Positions 33,705 to 43,999 of a stretch of DNA of 64,000 nucleotides are shown here, piece by piece. The notes beneath the pieces were generated by a model. The model was given only the letters and a program-made list of their open reading frames with translations. It searched no databases and had not been told where the DNA came from. The position numbers and the translations under genes are program-made. Numbering within the stretch: the stretch's first letter is position 1; the number at the start of each line of letters is the position of its first letter. Origin of the DNA: Forficula auricularia (lineage: Eukaryota > Arthropoda > Insecta > Dermaptera > Forficulidae); assembly GCA_024734495.1 (NCBI GenBank), contig JALMQS010000136.1, forward strand, positions 5,904,215-5,968,214, written 5' to 3'.

Positions 33705-34018
33705 GTAAGTTTTCATTTTATTTTATTTAATTTTCCTTAGCTAACCCTTTGAATAAATCATTATACCCAATATTAATTTATTTATCTTCCAATGCAATTC
33801 GACGTCCGCACCTATTTTAGAGATTTCATCCATATATGATTTATTGTTAGAAATTTAATGTCCTTTAATAAAGCTCATTATACTAATTTGTGTACGTCAA
33901 AGGGCTAGGCAGAAATGGTTAAATGTACAAAGTAAGAAAGATAAACACTGCTCTATCGCTCTAAATATTCAACCCATAAAAAAAAACTTCGTTTGGCCAT
34001 GGACTGGAGAAAAAAATA

Positions 34019-34617
34019 TTTTTACTTTATCCAATGCGAAGCATGGGAGAAAGTATTGGAATCGCTCTCGAGGCAAGCGCGACTTCAAAGGGTCCTCAGG
34101 TAAAGACTACGGAACCCATAGACTCAATTAAGGTCACAAATTGAAGTATTCAATGAGATTGAATTTTAACACGTGACGGTTTTGCCAAAAATTACCTGGA
34201 ATCTCGTCGAGAGGCCAAAAAGTGCCATTTTTTTGGAAGTGCGTGCGGATGGATGGATGTATGTATGTGTTATCGTTTTTTTCGTCCACGATTTTTTCCA
34301 CACCTTTGCGCCGATTGAAATGAAATTAAAAACCTACCATTAGTTTAACAAAATGAAGCGCTGATTAGTTTTTGGTACATATCGGTCCACAAACATTAGT
34401 ACTTTATTTCAGTACTTTTTTAGTTTTTTCTAAATATCTTGAAAATGACTTTACCAATTTTGATGAAATTTAATATCCTAATTAAGTACCTTGGGGACCA
34501 CAAAAAAGGTTAAATAAAGTTTTTAGTAAAATTATATTTTAATGTACTTTACTCAAGAACATATTAATATTTCAAATGAATTTGGATAAAGTTTAGCAAC
34601 GATCCGTTGCAGTTTAT
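34019..34617 (+). repeat. ~600 bp direct repeat, copy 1
   Basis: TTTTTACTTTATCCAATGCG to the hairpin GCAACGATCCGTTGC and GTTTATTT. Copy 2 at 35332-35931 differs at only a few positions plus a short (GTAT)n length change. The terminal hairpin and lack of ORF suggest a non-autonomous element; the class is unknown. Confidence 0.65.
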
Positions 34618-35331
34618 TTTATTAATAATCAAATTTATTTATAATGCAATAGTAATATTGAATAATGTGTTAAATGAAATTAATAAAAATAAAGTTAAAC
34701 TTAAAATATATTAAATCCTTTTAGTTGAGTTTAATTTATAAAAAAAAAAATCTACAATTATTAAATTATCGAGTATAAAAGTGACGTCACAAATCAAGGG
34801 GGCTCAACGAAAATGTGACGAGAATGTGACACAGGGGCGGGGGTCTACAAATCTTGAAATTCGTGTGACGTAATTTATAGACGGCCCCCTAAGGAGCAAA
34901 TTGAAGATGGTGGTTGTTTGTAAGTGGACTTGATGTCACGCAGACCCAATATGATTTTTATTATTTACTCGAGAAATGTATATATTTTGTATCGATCGGC
35001 GAATGTTCGATCCCTAAGGCGACCACCTGCGAGGTCGTGACTCGGGATCCCGCGTGGCCGTGTTCGGTCAGTTGCCATTTCCAGTGCTAACAACGAACAA
35101 GTGCCTACACGAATTGACCTAGGACACGGAATGTGTGCTCCTTTTTGTCAGGAGCTGCCTGTCATGCCACTCCGTAAGTATTTATTATCAACCATTCCAT
35201 CTTTCTTATATACTTGGCCTAATTGCTCTCCAATTTTTTTCTCTAAGAACACGAACGCTTTTTAACTACTTCATAATAGACCTAATATAAAAACTCCTTT
35301 AGAGTATGAATTCAATTTTATTTGTTTTTAC
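34618..35331. other. Spacer between the ~600 bp repeats
   Basis: AT-rich first half, then a block around 34780-34895 rich in GTGACG words and G-runs that looks like an old DNA-element end (GTGTGACGTAATTTATAGAC). A less AT-rich stretch at 35000-35172 ends in a donor-like CTCC|GTAAGT. No ORF. Confidence 0.35.
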
Positions 35332-35931
35332 TTTATCCAATGCGAAGCATGGGAGAAAGTATTGGAATCGCTCTCGCGGCAAGCGTGACTTCAAAGGGTC
35401 CTCAGGTAAAGACTACGGAACCCATAGACTCAATTAAGGTCACAAATTGAAGTATTCAATGAGATTGAATTTTAGCACGTGACGGTTTTGCCAAAAATTA
35501 CCTGGAATCTCGTCGAGAGGCCAAAAAGTGCCATTTTTTTTGGAAGTGCGTGGGGATGTATGTATGTATGTATGTATGTGTGTTATCGTTTTTTTCGTCC
35601 ACGATTTTTTCCACACCTTTGCGCTGATTGAATTGAAATTGAAAACCTACCATTATTTTAACAAAATGAAGCGCTGATTAGTTTTTGGTACATATCGGTC
35701 CACAAACATTAGTACTTTATTTCAGTACTTTTTTAGTTATTTCTAAATATCTTGAAAATGACTTAACCAATTTTGATGAAATTTAATATCCCAATTAAGT
35801 ACCTTGGGGACCACAAAAAGGTTAAATAAAGTTTTTAGTAAAATTATATTTTAAAGTACTTTACTCAAGAACATATTAATATTTCAAATGAATTTGGATA
35901 AAGTTTAGCAACGATCCGTTGCAGTTTATTT
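35332..35931 (+). repeat. ~600 bp direct repeat, copy 2
   Basis: Near-identical to 34019-34617, ending in the same hairpin GCAACGATCCGTTGC. High identity implies recent duplication or transposition. Confidence 0.65.
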
Positions 35932-36930
35932 CATTCGTTATTTATCAACAGTCCCTGCCCGAATCAGCTTTTTCGCCTCCCTGGACAAAAATTATTCTCG
36001 CTGCCCTTTACGTGTATATATTATTACGAGCTTTTCGTGCGTGCCTTCGGCATGCCCTCGAAGCTCGGCCCTCCGGGCTGGTGCCCTGACGCGCGTCCAA
36101 AATTTGTATTCCTCTTAAAAAACTACACTCCAAATGTATACCCGTAAACTACCGAAAATACATCGTCTCTTAAAAGTTTCGCCTCTTTAATTTTTGAGTG
36201 GCGGGGGGGGGGGGGGGGAGGAATAATTATGAATATATTTAAATTTAAAATTTAAATTTAAATTTCATTTTTCCTTTTCAAAACAAAAATAATGAAATGA
36301 TTTATGAACTGCAAAAAATTCGCAGGCTGAATCATGGAAATTATTCAAATTTACGCGGTTCAATTAATTTAATTAATTACAAAAAATATATTTAATGTTT
36401 CTTAATTTAAAATGAATTGGAGTCTTTCATTTCAAAATTCGAGTGCAAATTAAAATTATATTTCAAATTTGCCTGGTTAATGAAAATCCATTGGAGCTGT
36501 CAGTTTAAAATCCTAGCTGACAATTATATTTCAAATTTGCCTCGTTAATTAATACATATTTAATGTTTTTTAATTTAAAATCAATTGGTGTTTTTTCATT
36601 TTCATTCGAGTTCAAATGAATACAATATTATCTCGACACAAAGTCTAAATCAAAAATATCTAGTTTTAGTAAGAGAAATCAAGATAGAAATATTAATGTC
36701 CCAATGGTGTAATCGCTAGAGCCAATGACCATAGTTCAAGAGTTCGTCGGTTCGATTCTAGGCAAGAGCGTAATTTTTTTAGAGAAATTTCTCTAAGCGT
36801 TGTTACAAATTAATTTAGACCAATATTATATAGTATATTTTGAAATATTTTTGAAAGCTAAATTTTTGAAAAGTAAAAATATTTATATTTCATTGTTCGT
36901 ATCCATAATCAAATATTTAATAGGGTCATA
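35932..36930. other. Gene-free region with simple repeats
   Basis: Contains a GC-richer patch (35990-36100), a poly-G run at about 36206-36219, TTTAAA-rich sequence near 36240-36270 and a loose repeat of AATTTGCCT.GTTAAT. A tRNA-like A box and B box occur at about 36704-36760 but do not fold as a tRNA. Confidence 0.35.
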
Positions 36931-37094
36931 GGGAGTTGGACCAGAACTTAAATCAAATGCAAAGTTTCTTAATTAAATGTTCAAACATTTCGTCACTGAT
37001 TAGCCACTTCCTCTGGGCTCATTTTATAAACTTATAACTACAAGATAAAAACATTCTTTAGTAAGAACTCCTGACAAATAAGTTTATAAAAAGT

Positions 37095-37134
37095 GCCACT
37101 GAGGAAGTCGCTAATCAGTGACGAAATGTTTGGC
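37095..37134 (+). ncRNA. Hammerhead ribozyme-like motif 4
   Basis: Stem I GCCA (37095-37098) with TGGC (37131-37134); CTGAGGA (position 7 = G, a variable site in hammerheads); extra A; stem II GTCGCT/AGTGAC with loop AATC; GAA; ATGT (ACGT with one substitution, so a G.U pair) and T as position 17. The inverted partner at 36983-37030 has CAGAGGA and a damaged stem II. Confidence 0.45.
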
Positions 37135-37290
37135 CTATTTAATTAAGAAACTTTGTTGAAGGAGACAATAAAAGGGTGTGTCTTCTGCTGGAATTATAAA
37201 TTTTATTTATTTATAACGAGACTATAGTTTCGAGGGCTTTGCCCTCTTCATCATTCTATTACAATTAATTCCTGTGAATCAATTGTAATA

Positions 37291-37329
37291 GACTGATGAA
37301 GAGGGCAAAGCCCTCGAAACTATAGTCTC
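37291..37329 (+). ncRNA. Hammerhead ribozyme-like motif 5
   Basis: CTGATGA 37293-37299, extra A, stem II GAGGGC-AAA-GCCCTC, GAA 37316-37318, ACTATAGT, C37327. Only 2 stem I pairs (GA/TC) are clean, with weak extension beyond. The inverted partner (minus strand, about 37225-37262) has A instead of the invariant C3. Confidence 0.45.
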
Positions 37330-38094
37330 GTTATAAATAAATAAAATTTATAATTTCAGCAGAAGACACACTCTTTTATTTTCTCCTTCAATATATAAAA
37401 ATTCTGCTACCCTCGGCACAAAAACTTTCAATTTAAAGAAACTTGGTGTTTGATTTAAATTCTGGTCCAACTCCCTACCACCCTTTTGAATAAAAAAAGT
37501 AAAAATATTATTAAAAAAAAATATATAATTATAATAATAATATAAAAAATAATATCAAAAAATACAACATATCGATTCCAAAATGGGGGAAAAAACAACA
37601 ATTAATAATAATCCATTCCCTCTTATAATATCTAGTAGATGACAACCTCTTGTGATTTATTGTACTTTGAAATTTACAAGTTATTTGTATTCATTTTGCC
37701 GAAATCAAAAATCGCATTAAAAATTTAAAGAGAATAATATTTTGCGATTACGCCATATGAAAGTAATGCGTAGTAGCTCTGCTTTACTTTACCTTTAAAT
37801 TTAAACAAATTCTTTGAAAAATCGATACCTAAATACTATACTATACTATGTAGAGAAAGAGAGGTAATATGCCTCGCCAATCTGTTTTTATCTAAGGGAA
37901 GAAAAATAATTGCAATTATAATACTTGCCCAAATTGTCTATAGTAAAGTAAAATTGGAACAACAACAATTATATTATCTGAAAAAATATTTCGTATTGTT
38001 GGTAAATTTAGAAAATTAATTAACAATCTTATTACATACAAGGTGTGAACAGGAGATATGCCAAGTTTAAGACGTTCCTGAACGTACATTTTTT

Positions 38095-38127
38095 GACGTT
38101 TCGGAGGCTTCTTCCCTCCTTCTTCAG
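38095..38127 (-). ncRNA. Decayed hammerhead-like motif 6
   Basis: Minus strand CTGAAGA, extra A, GGAGG...CCTCC, GAAACGTC. Flanking sequence is related to motif 2 (TTTCAAACC before the core), but the 3' side is an A-run, so stem I cannot form. Probably inactive. Confidence 0.3.
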
Positions 38128-38384
38128 GGGTTTGAAAAGTCAGTGAAGGAAATACACTCGGAGAGCAGCTAAAATCGACTCAACCTCTAAGCGCGCATAC
38201 AAAGTCGTTTTCTTTTAAATGGCCAAGCCGATATTTATAAAATAAATATATCTTTAAAGCTTATTTATTTAGCTTTACATTGATATCAATTTCAAGCAAA
38301 TCGGCTCATTACTTTTTAAATTATGTGATCTGAATGACAATGAAAGGAAAAAGGATGTAAAGAAAAAATTTTTAAGAAAAAATA

Positions 38385-38760
38385 AAAACCGACTTCAAAA
38401 AATTAAATGCAACAAATATAAAAATACACTAAAAGGTATAAAATAATTATTATCTTATTTAGTTACAACTAAACGACGAAATATTAACACGAAATTACTT
38501 TTAAAGTCGGTGCCAAACAAACTATACCTATAAGCGAGCGTACCCGCCAAACGTACTAAGTAAGATCCGTCGAGTGCGATTCATAAAAAGGTATATGTTT
38601 GGCACCAACTTCAAAAAGTAATTTCGTGTTAATATTTCGTCGTTTAGTTGTAACTAAATAAGATAATAATTATTTTATACCTTTTAGTGTATTTTTATAT
38701 TTGTTGCACTTAATTTTTTGAAGTCGGTTTTTATTTTTCTTAAAAATTTTTATTTTTCTC
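38385..38760. repeat. Long inverted repeat with AAAACCGACTTCAAAAAATT arms
   Basis: Arms of ~140-170 bp (38385-38527 and 38587-38745) are reverse complements at over 90% identity and surround a ~58 bp less AT-rich centre (AAGCGAGCGTACCCGCC). No ORF. It would form a stable hairpin as RNA and resembles a foldback MITE. Confidence 0.75.
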
Positions 38761-38939
38761 TTTTTAGTGATGTTATTAATAGTGATTATATCATCAGAAC
38801 TTGACCAAATTAATATGACACCATCCCTAAGACACCCCCTTTCGGATAAAAAAAGAACCATCGAAATCGGTTCATAAACAAAGAGGTTAGGTCTAAACAA
38901 ACCTAAACAAACCTAATAAAAAAGGTCTAATACCTATGA

Positions 38940-39075
38940 AAAAAATCGAAAAAAAATGGGACCAATCGGAAGCTAGACTGGACCCAATGCAAAAAATTTT
39001 TCAAAAGCGGTTGACAATTGGCGGAGATATGAGGTAACATAGGCACAAAAAAAAAAAAAAAAAAAAAAAACACCC
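38940..39075 (+). repeat. Poly-A-terminated repeat fragment
   Basis: About 110 bp of sequence ends in a ~25 nt A-run (about 39047-39070), which looks like a short retroposed tail. No coding sequence. Confidence 0.4.
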
Positions 39076-39344
39076 TCTATATACAAAATAAAATTATCGA
39101 ATTATTTAATAATTAAATTGAGTGAAGAAAATATAAGTAAGCTCGATAGACACACACAATGTTGATACACTTTAAGGTTGGTTAGTGTTAGTAACAATTT
39201 ATGAATTTATCTGAATAATCGGTTGAAACATGCACGTGGTTTGTTGCCTGATGACACACATGCTTTGCTTGGCAATATAATTAAATGAACTGAAGCAACC
39301 CCATCGATTTTAAAAGATCGATGATTTGTGTTCCACTACAACCA

Positions 39345-39400
39345 CTGGCGGATCAGGGGTCAAGTGGGGGCCCTAAGAGGTAAAATAACGGGAGGCTCAA
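39345..39400 (+). mobile_element. hAT-like element end (remnant)
   Basis: CCACTGGCGGATCAGGGGTC then AAGTGGGGGCCC is the typical start of CAGTGGCGGATC-type hAT ends; no partner end is seen. Confidence 0.4.
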
Positions 39401-39504
39401 AATCAATAAAACAAAAAAAAAAATTCTGAACCATGAACGATTAAAATATCCAAATTTTTGTGCTTATTAACAAAACATTTATTTTTTTTTAAATATTTTT
39501 TTAT

Positions 39505-40860
39505 AAAATATATACTTACTTCTTCTTGCTTACTTCCGATGGCCAAATCGCCCTTGTAGAGCAAGGAGCCGCACGCGTGATGCACTCTCCATATTCCTCT
39601 ATCCTGGGCCAATCCCTCCCATCCTACCCCCACGTGAAGCTCTTGCAGATCTCTGACGACATTATCCACTCATCTTTGTATTGGTCTGCCTGGTGGTCTT
39701 CTTCCAGGCGGGTAGCTCTCGTGGAGGTTCTTTATGTCCCTGGTTTTTGGAGCACGAGCCACATGACCGGCCCATTCTAATATACTTCCTTCTCACTACA
39801 CTTGAGATATAAGGCTGCTTTGTCAAGTCTCTGACTTCTCCATTCACCAGTAGTTAGATCTTGAACAGGCCCACATATATTCCGAGAACTTTATTCTCGA
39901 AACTTATCAGTCTCCTCTGGTTAAGTAGCGTCATTGTCCACGACTCACAGCCATACATCACAACCGGTCTTATTAAGGTATTGTATATTTTTATTTTTAT
40001 TTCTCTTGATAGAACTCTCATTCGAAGTAGTCCATTCAGACTTGCCAATGCTCTATCACCCGCATGTATTCGAGAGATTATTTCTGGTCTATTCTGGCAT
40101 CCGACGTCACTATAGCGCCCAAACATTTAAATACGCCCTCAAAAACCCTGTTCCCCACTTTCATTGGTGTGCAACTTGGTATGGATCTTGACATTAGCAT
40201 GTATTTGGTTTTCTCTTCGCTTATAACTAAACCCACCCCATTCCCTCCCGTCTCGAGCGCACCGAACATTCTCTTCAGTCCTTCCTCACTCATGCAGACA
40301 AGATCAATGTCATCCGCATATCCAAGGCCTCACTCACTACTCTGCCCAGAGTGCACGCCAGCGTCAACCCGTTTTACACTCCTTATTATCTTCAACAAAA
40401 CTAGATTGAACAGCAATGGTGACAAGGCATCACCCTGTCTCAAACCCGTTCCAATTTCAAAAGGCTGAGATAAGTTTCCACCCAGCTTCACTCTAGATTT
40501 TGATCCGCACACACATACCTTTGTCATTCTGATTAATTTCTTGGGGAATCCAAACTCTTCCATTATAGTCCATAGGCTTTCCCTTAAATACACTGTCGTA
40601 TGCCTGTTTATAATCAATGAAGAGATGGCGTATTCCCATCTCTTCTCCATTAGTTGTCGGATGTTGAACAGCTGGTCCGATGTTGATCTACTCCTTACGG
40701 AAACCGCACTGATACTCCCCGAGAACTTCCTCTGAGATGGGACTTAGTCTTCTCAGCAAGATACGAGATAATATCTTATATGCTGTTATCAAAAGCGAGA
40801 TTCCTCTATAATTCCCGCAGATCTTCTTATTACCTTTCATAAAATATATATTATAAATTA
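39505..40860 (-). pseudogene. RTE-like LINE, RT and C-terminal region, multiply broken
   Basis: Reading down from 40860, shifted frames give GNYRGISLLITAYKILSRIL, EEVLGEYQCGFRKE, then 40650-40330 with FGFPKKLIRMTK and GLRQGDALSPLLFN, the catalytic GYADDIDLV near 40310 just after a stop, 40293-40078 (ISEEKTKYM, FKCLGAIVTSD), 40126-39854 (SREIKIKIYNTLIRPVVMYG, SWTMT) and C-terminal pieces (RKYIRMG, WEGLAQDRGIW) to about 39505, where a short AAG-rich tail ends it. The order of RT motifs is correct and complete from motif 1 on. At least four frameshifts or stops make it inactive. It is distinct from the Jockey-type copies and closest in style to RTE-like LINEs. Confidence 0.8.
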
Positions 40861-41389
40861 TTTCAGTTGGATTGTTGAAACAAAGAATCCTTATTTAGAA
40901 GTGATTGATAACAATGATTGATCTGCTGATCAAGTGCACGATAATAATTTATAGCCCAGTAAATAGAGGATCCAAAATGTGGTTAAGCTTACACTAATTG
41001 CGGGAAAAGATTTTTTTCTAGTATCGTTTGGTATGGTTTGGGTATGCCAAATCTAAGTTTGTGACCTCGAAAGTGTGGGGGACAACTTTTTGGGTTGCCG
41101 AAAACCTTCAAATTTTCGGACTTTTCCATTTTTTCGCTTATAAATCAAAAACGATCCATATTTTGTAAATAACCTACAGTAAATTAAAAGGGGACATAAT
41201 TTCGTCGATTAAATAAAAATTATAGAAAATTGATCCAGTAGTTCTTTTTTTATGGGGATCCAAAAAACAGACCCCGGATCACTTTTGAATACCTATCCCA
41301 AAAATCGCACTTGTTTCGATTATTTCAAATTTTGACTATGAAAGAGCACGATTTCGACAAAGAAAACTCTTAACATTTTTAAACTAAAT

Positions 41390-41502
41390 TAATAAAGTAA
41401 AGAGTGTAGTTTCACAGTGAATGAAATACAATTCAAAGAGGTTTATACAAACACTTTTATTTCATTCACTGAAACTACAATCCCTTTACTTTATTAATTA
41501 AT
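41390..41502. repeat. Small palindrome inside F4
   Basis: TTAATAAAGTAAAGAGTGTAG...TGAATGAAATA faces its complement across a ~25 bp centre, arms ~45 bp. It is followed by the ATGTTTCACC motif also found at 4086, 5066 and 14897. Confidence 0.6.
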
Positions 41503-41817
41503 ATCATGTTTCACCTAAAACCTACACCAAATTCCCTAAGTAAAAAATAGATCTGTGTCGTAGGACACCGGATAGGAACGAAGTTCCTTATTATAAAAAT
41601 ATTAATTTTAAGTTCTATTCTAGGTATAAAGAAAAATAATTATTCGGGTATACATTTTTTATTATGATTTTTTTATCGATAAAAAGCAAAGAAACTACTT
41701 TATAAAATTATCTTAACACCTTTATTTTATTTACAATGATTTATAAAAATATATAATATATAATAATAATAATATACAAAAAGAAACAGGTATTTATATG
41801 AATAATAATAATTAAGC

Positions 41818-42031
41818 CTAATTATGTTCTATCATAGAAACTATAGCTTTATGGTAACTAAAATAAGATATATATATTTGTGATTCGATTTTTGCCAAAT
41901 ATCTCGATAAAACAGCATCGATAGTAGTATTGTCTCTCGTAGTGGATTCATCTTCATTATTGTTCATATTTAAATCAAATGTATTTTTCAGAAAAGTTTT
42001 AAATGACTCTGATTGCTTATCGAACAAACTT
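41818..42031 (-). CDS. Possible last exon of the same small gene
   Basis: After an acceptor-like TTCCATACAAG, a frame of ~70 codons (starting LFDKQSESFKTFLKNTFDLN) ends with a stop at 41818. It is acidic in the middle (NNNEDES) with an amphipathic end (YLAKIESQIYISYFSYHKAI). No known domain. Its position between TIRs suggests cargo or an element-encoded protein; shared ancestry with any host gene is untested. Confidence 0.35.
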
Positions 42032-42489
42032 GTATGGAAATATTTTTGAATTTGAGAAAAAACAGTATATGAATTTATACAATGTTTTACTCAGTATATT
42101 ATATAAATATCTAACTAATAGATACTCTAATAATAAATAAATAAATAATCTTAGATATTTTAATAATAATTCATCAAATCCTCGTTGGAAATCAAATTCC
42201 AAGGAATTTTTTCTTCTTCTTTAATTTTTATTTCCTTAAATAGAATAAATAAATAATAAAATTCAATTAATTAAATAAATAAATAAATTATAGGAATTAG
42301 TTATGAAATCAATTAGGGATTCACGGGGATTTTACACATACACCACGATTAATATATAACGCTTACCTTTAGTAGATTTTTTTTAATTGATTATTTTCTT
42401 CTATTAGCTGGAAATATAATACATAAATTAGTAGAATTATTGCAATAGATTTGAACTTTTTCATTTATTTATTAATTAAGTAAGCACAC

Positions 42490-42552
42490 CTTTGTTATTT
42501 GTTGCTGAATAACGAAATGTTCTGAATGTTCTGTCTCTGAATTCGATGCCAT
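42490..42552 (-). CDS. Possible first exon of a small gene inside the GGAACG element
   Basis: ATG at 42552 (minus) opens MASNSETEHSEHFVIQQQIT and runs into a donor-like AAAG|GTGTGC near 42490. Further down the strand come TTTCCAG|CTAATAGAAG...AAAG|GTAAGC (about 42418-42372), an open LysGlu-rich stretch with KIPWNLISNEDLMNYY near 42200, and the long last exon at 41818. Each piece looks protein-like, but a stop falls at the end of two of them in the simplest joins, so the gene is either decayed or spliced differently. I do not recognise the product. The GC-rich DNA just upstream suits a promoter. Confidence 0.3.
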
Positions 42553-43739
42553 TTTATTGAATTCTATTATTCTGTCTATTAAATTAATAAAATTTTTAAA
42601 GAGGATTATTTCGATAAATAGAAGCAGAGAGGTAGAGGAGGGTAATGAAATACTAACCTGTTGAATCGAAGGATGTTCGAGAAATGGAATTCACTGAAAG
42701 CTTCTCGCCGAGAGTAAAATTCTCAGGGATTCCCGACCACAGCACAAGCCAGAGGCCCCGCCTCCAGAGTGGCGAGCTGAGTGGATGCGCGCGCATGAGC
42801 ATTGGCACGCTTTTTTTTAACGTTACGGACGTTTTTCACCGGCTAGGGTACCCCTCCGAGGCGTCCCATAAGGAACTTCGTTCCAAAATTAAACTAGATT
42901 AAATTTGCTACAATTCAAACAAAGTTTCATCTTAATTTGATAATGGTAACCTGTGCCGCAATATGGTTGAAGCTTTGAAAAAATGCAATTTTATGCAAAA
43001 AATCGCAGTTTTTTCCTTCATAAAAATGAAAACCGCTCACCCTAGAATCTTGATTCCTATCTCATTCTCTAGTAAGTGAAATAGGAATCAAGTTTCAGTG
43101 GTTTCGAGTGGGTTTTCATTTTATGAAAGAAAAACTGCGATTTTTTGCATAGAAATTGCATTTTTTTCAAAACGTCAACCTCATGTTATCATTATCCAAT
43201 TAGAATGAAACTTTATTTAAATTGTAGCAAATTTAATCTAGTTTAAAAATGTATAGAGTGGTCTTTGTCGAAAACGTGCTCCTTCATGGTAAAAATGGGG
43301 AAAAATAGAAAAATATTCAGATATTCAGAAGTGATCCCGGGGGCTGTGTTATTGACGGGTGCTAGTACCGATTCTACTGAACCTTAATAGATGAAATTGT
43401 TATAATTTTACTCGTAACTTAAAGAGCTTTAATTTATCTAAAAAATATCTTTTTGATTTGATAAACCGTTTTAGAGTTATTCAAGATAAACTGAAAAAAC
43501 TCAGAAATTTTCTTATTTTAATGCACGTATAAAATTTCCACAGCACAGATTTGAGGGAAAACTTAGGGTAGTAATATTGGAGTAGTAATAAAGCTATTCC
43601 AGCAATAAAATCTTTACCTGGTATTATTTCCTGTTTATGCCATTTTTTCACGTAATTTGCCTGGACTAATATATTTTTTACTATGTTTACTATATAATTA
43701 TTTAAATAGGCCTTGATTTCACTTATTTATAATTTTTTA

Positions 43740-43950
43740 GCGTTAAAATTTTATTTAAATCACACATATTTAATTATAATTATTTATTGAATACGAACAA
43801 ATAATACAAAAAAAGATTTTAGGTTAACTGAATCGAACTGGGTGTTCATACTTGAAAACGACATCGATCGAAACGTCGTAAATATATTTTAGTATTTCAA
43901 TAAATAATTATAATTAATTTTGTGTGAGATTTAAATAAAATTTCAACCCT
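43740..43950. repeat. Foldback structure with decayed hammerhead-like centre
   Basis: Arms 43740-43797 and 43893-43950 are reverse complements (TTTTATTTAAATCACACATA facing its counterpart). Between them is CTTGAAAACGACATCGATCG then AAACGTCG, which keeps the GAAACGTC half of the motif seen at 26059 but not the CTGATGA half. Confidence 0.6.
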
Positions 43951-43999
43951 TAGAAAATAATAATTTAAAAAATCGAGATGTTGTTACGTTTCTTAAATT

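Larger units (their letters stand above)
36932..37487. repeat. Nested foldback structure with hammerhead-like motifs
   Basis: Outer arms GGAGTTGGACCAGAACTTAA (36934) and its complement (about 37465-37484) enclose two inner inverted repeats: 36983-37030 against 37085-37130 (CGTCACTGATTAGC / GCTAATCAGTGACG), and 37153-37260 against 37285-37390 (nearly perfect ~110 bp arms). Each inner arm holds a hammerhead-like motif, intact on one side and mutated on the other. Confidence 0.8.
41575..42884. mobile_element. Element with GGAACGAAGTTCC inverted ends and a cargo-like gene
   Basis: GGAACGAAGTTCCTTAT at 41575 and its complement ATAAGGAACTTCGTTCC ending at 42884 define ~17 bp inverted ends. The right ~220 bp is GC-rich and could be a promoter for the minus-strand exons inside. 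I cannot assign the superfamily, and the flanks show no clear duplication. Confidence 0.4.
40954..43666. mobile_element. TA-flanked foldback element, copy F4, interrupted
   Basis: Left end TA|GCCCAGTAAATAGAGG is the same as copy F5, and a possible right end CCTGGAC|TA lies at 43666. The body matches F5 (GGGTATGCCAAATCTAAG, GGAGCACG-type motif, then AAACTAGATTAAATTTGCTA). It is split between about 41390 and 42886 by other repeats. The right end is less certain than the left. Confidence 0.45.

Noticed and set aside
36699..36770. tRNA-like A box (TGGTGTAATCGCTAG) and B box (GGTTCGATTCT)
   Set aside because: The T arm and acceptor stem do not pair and no anticodon arm folds. At best a degenerate tRNA-derived SINE; not called.
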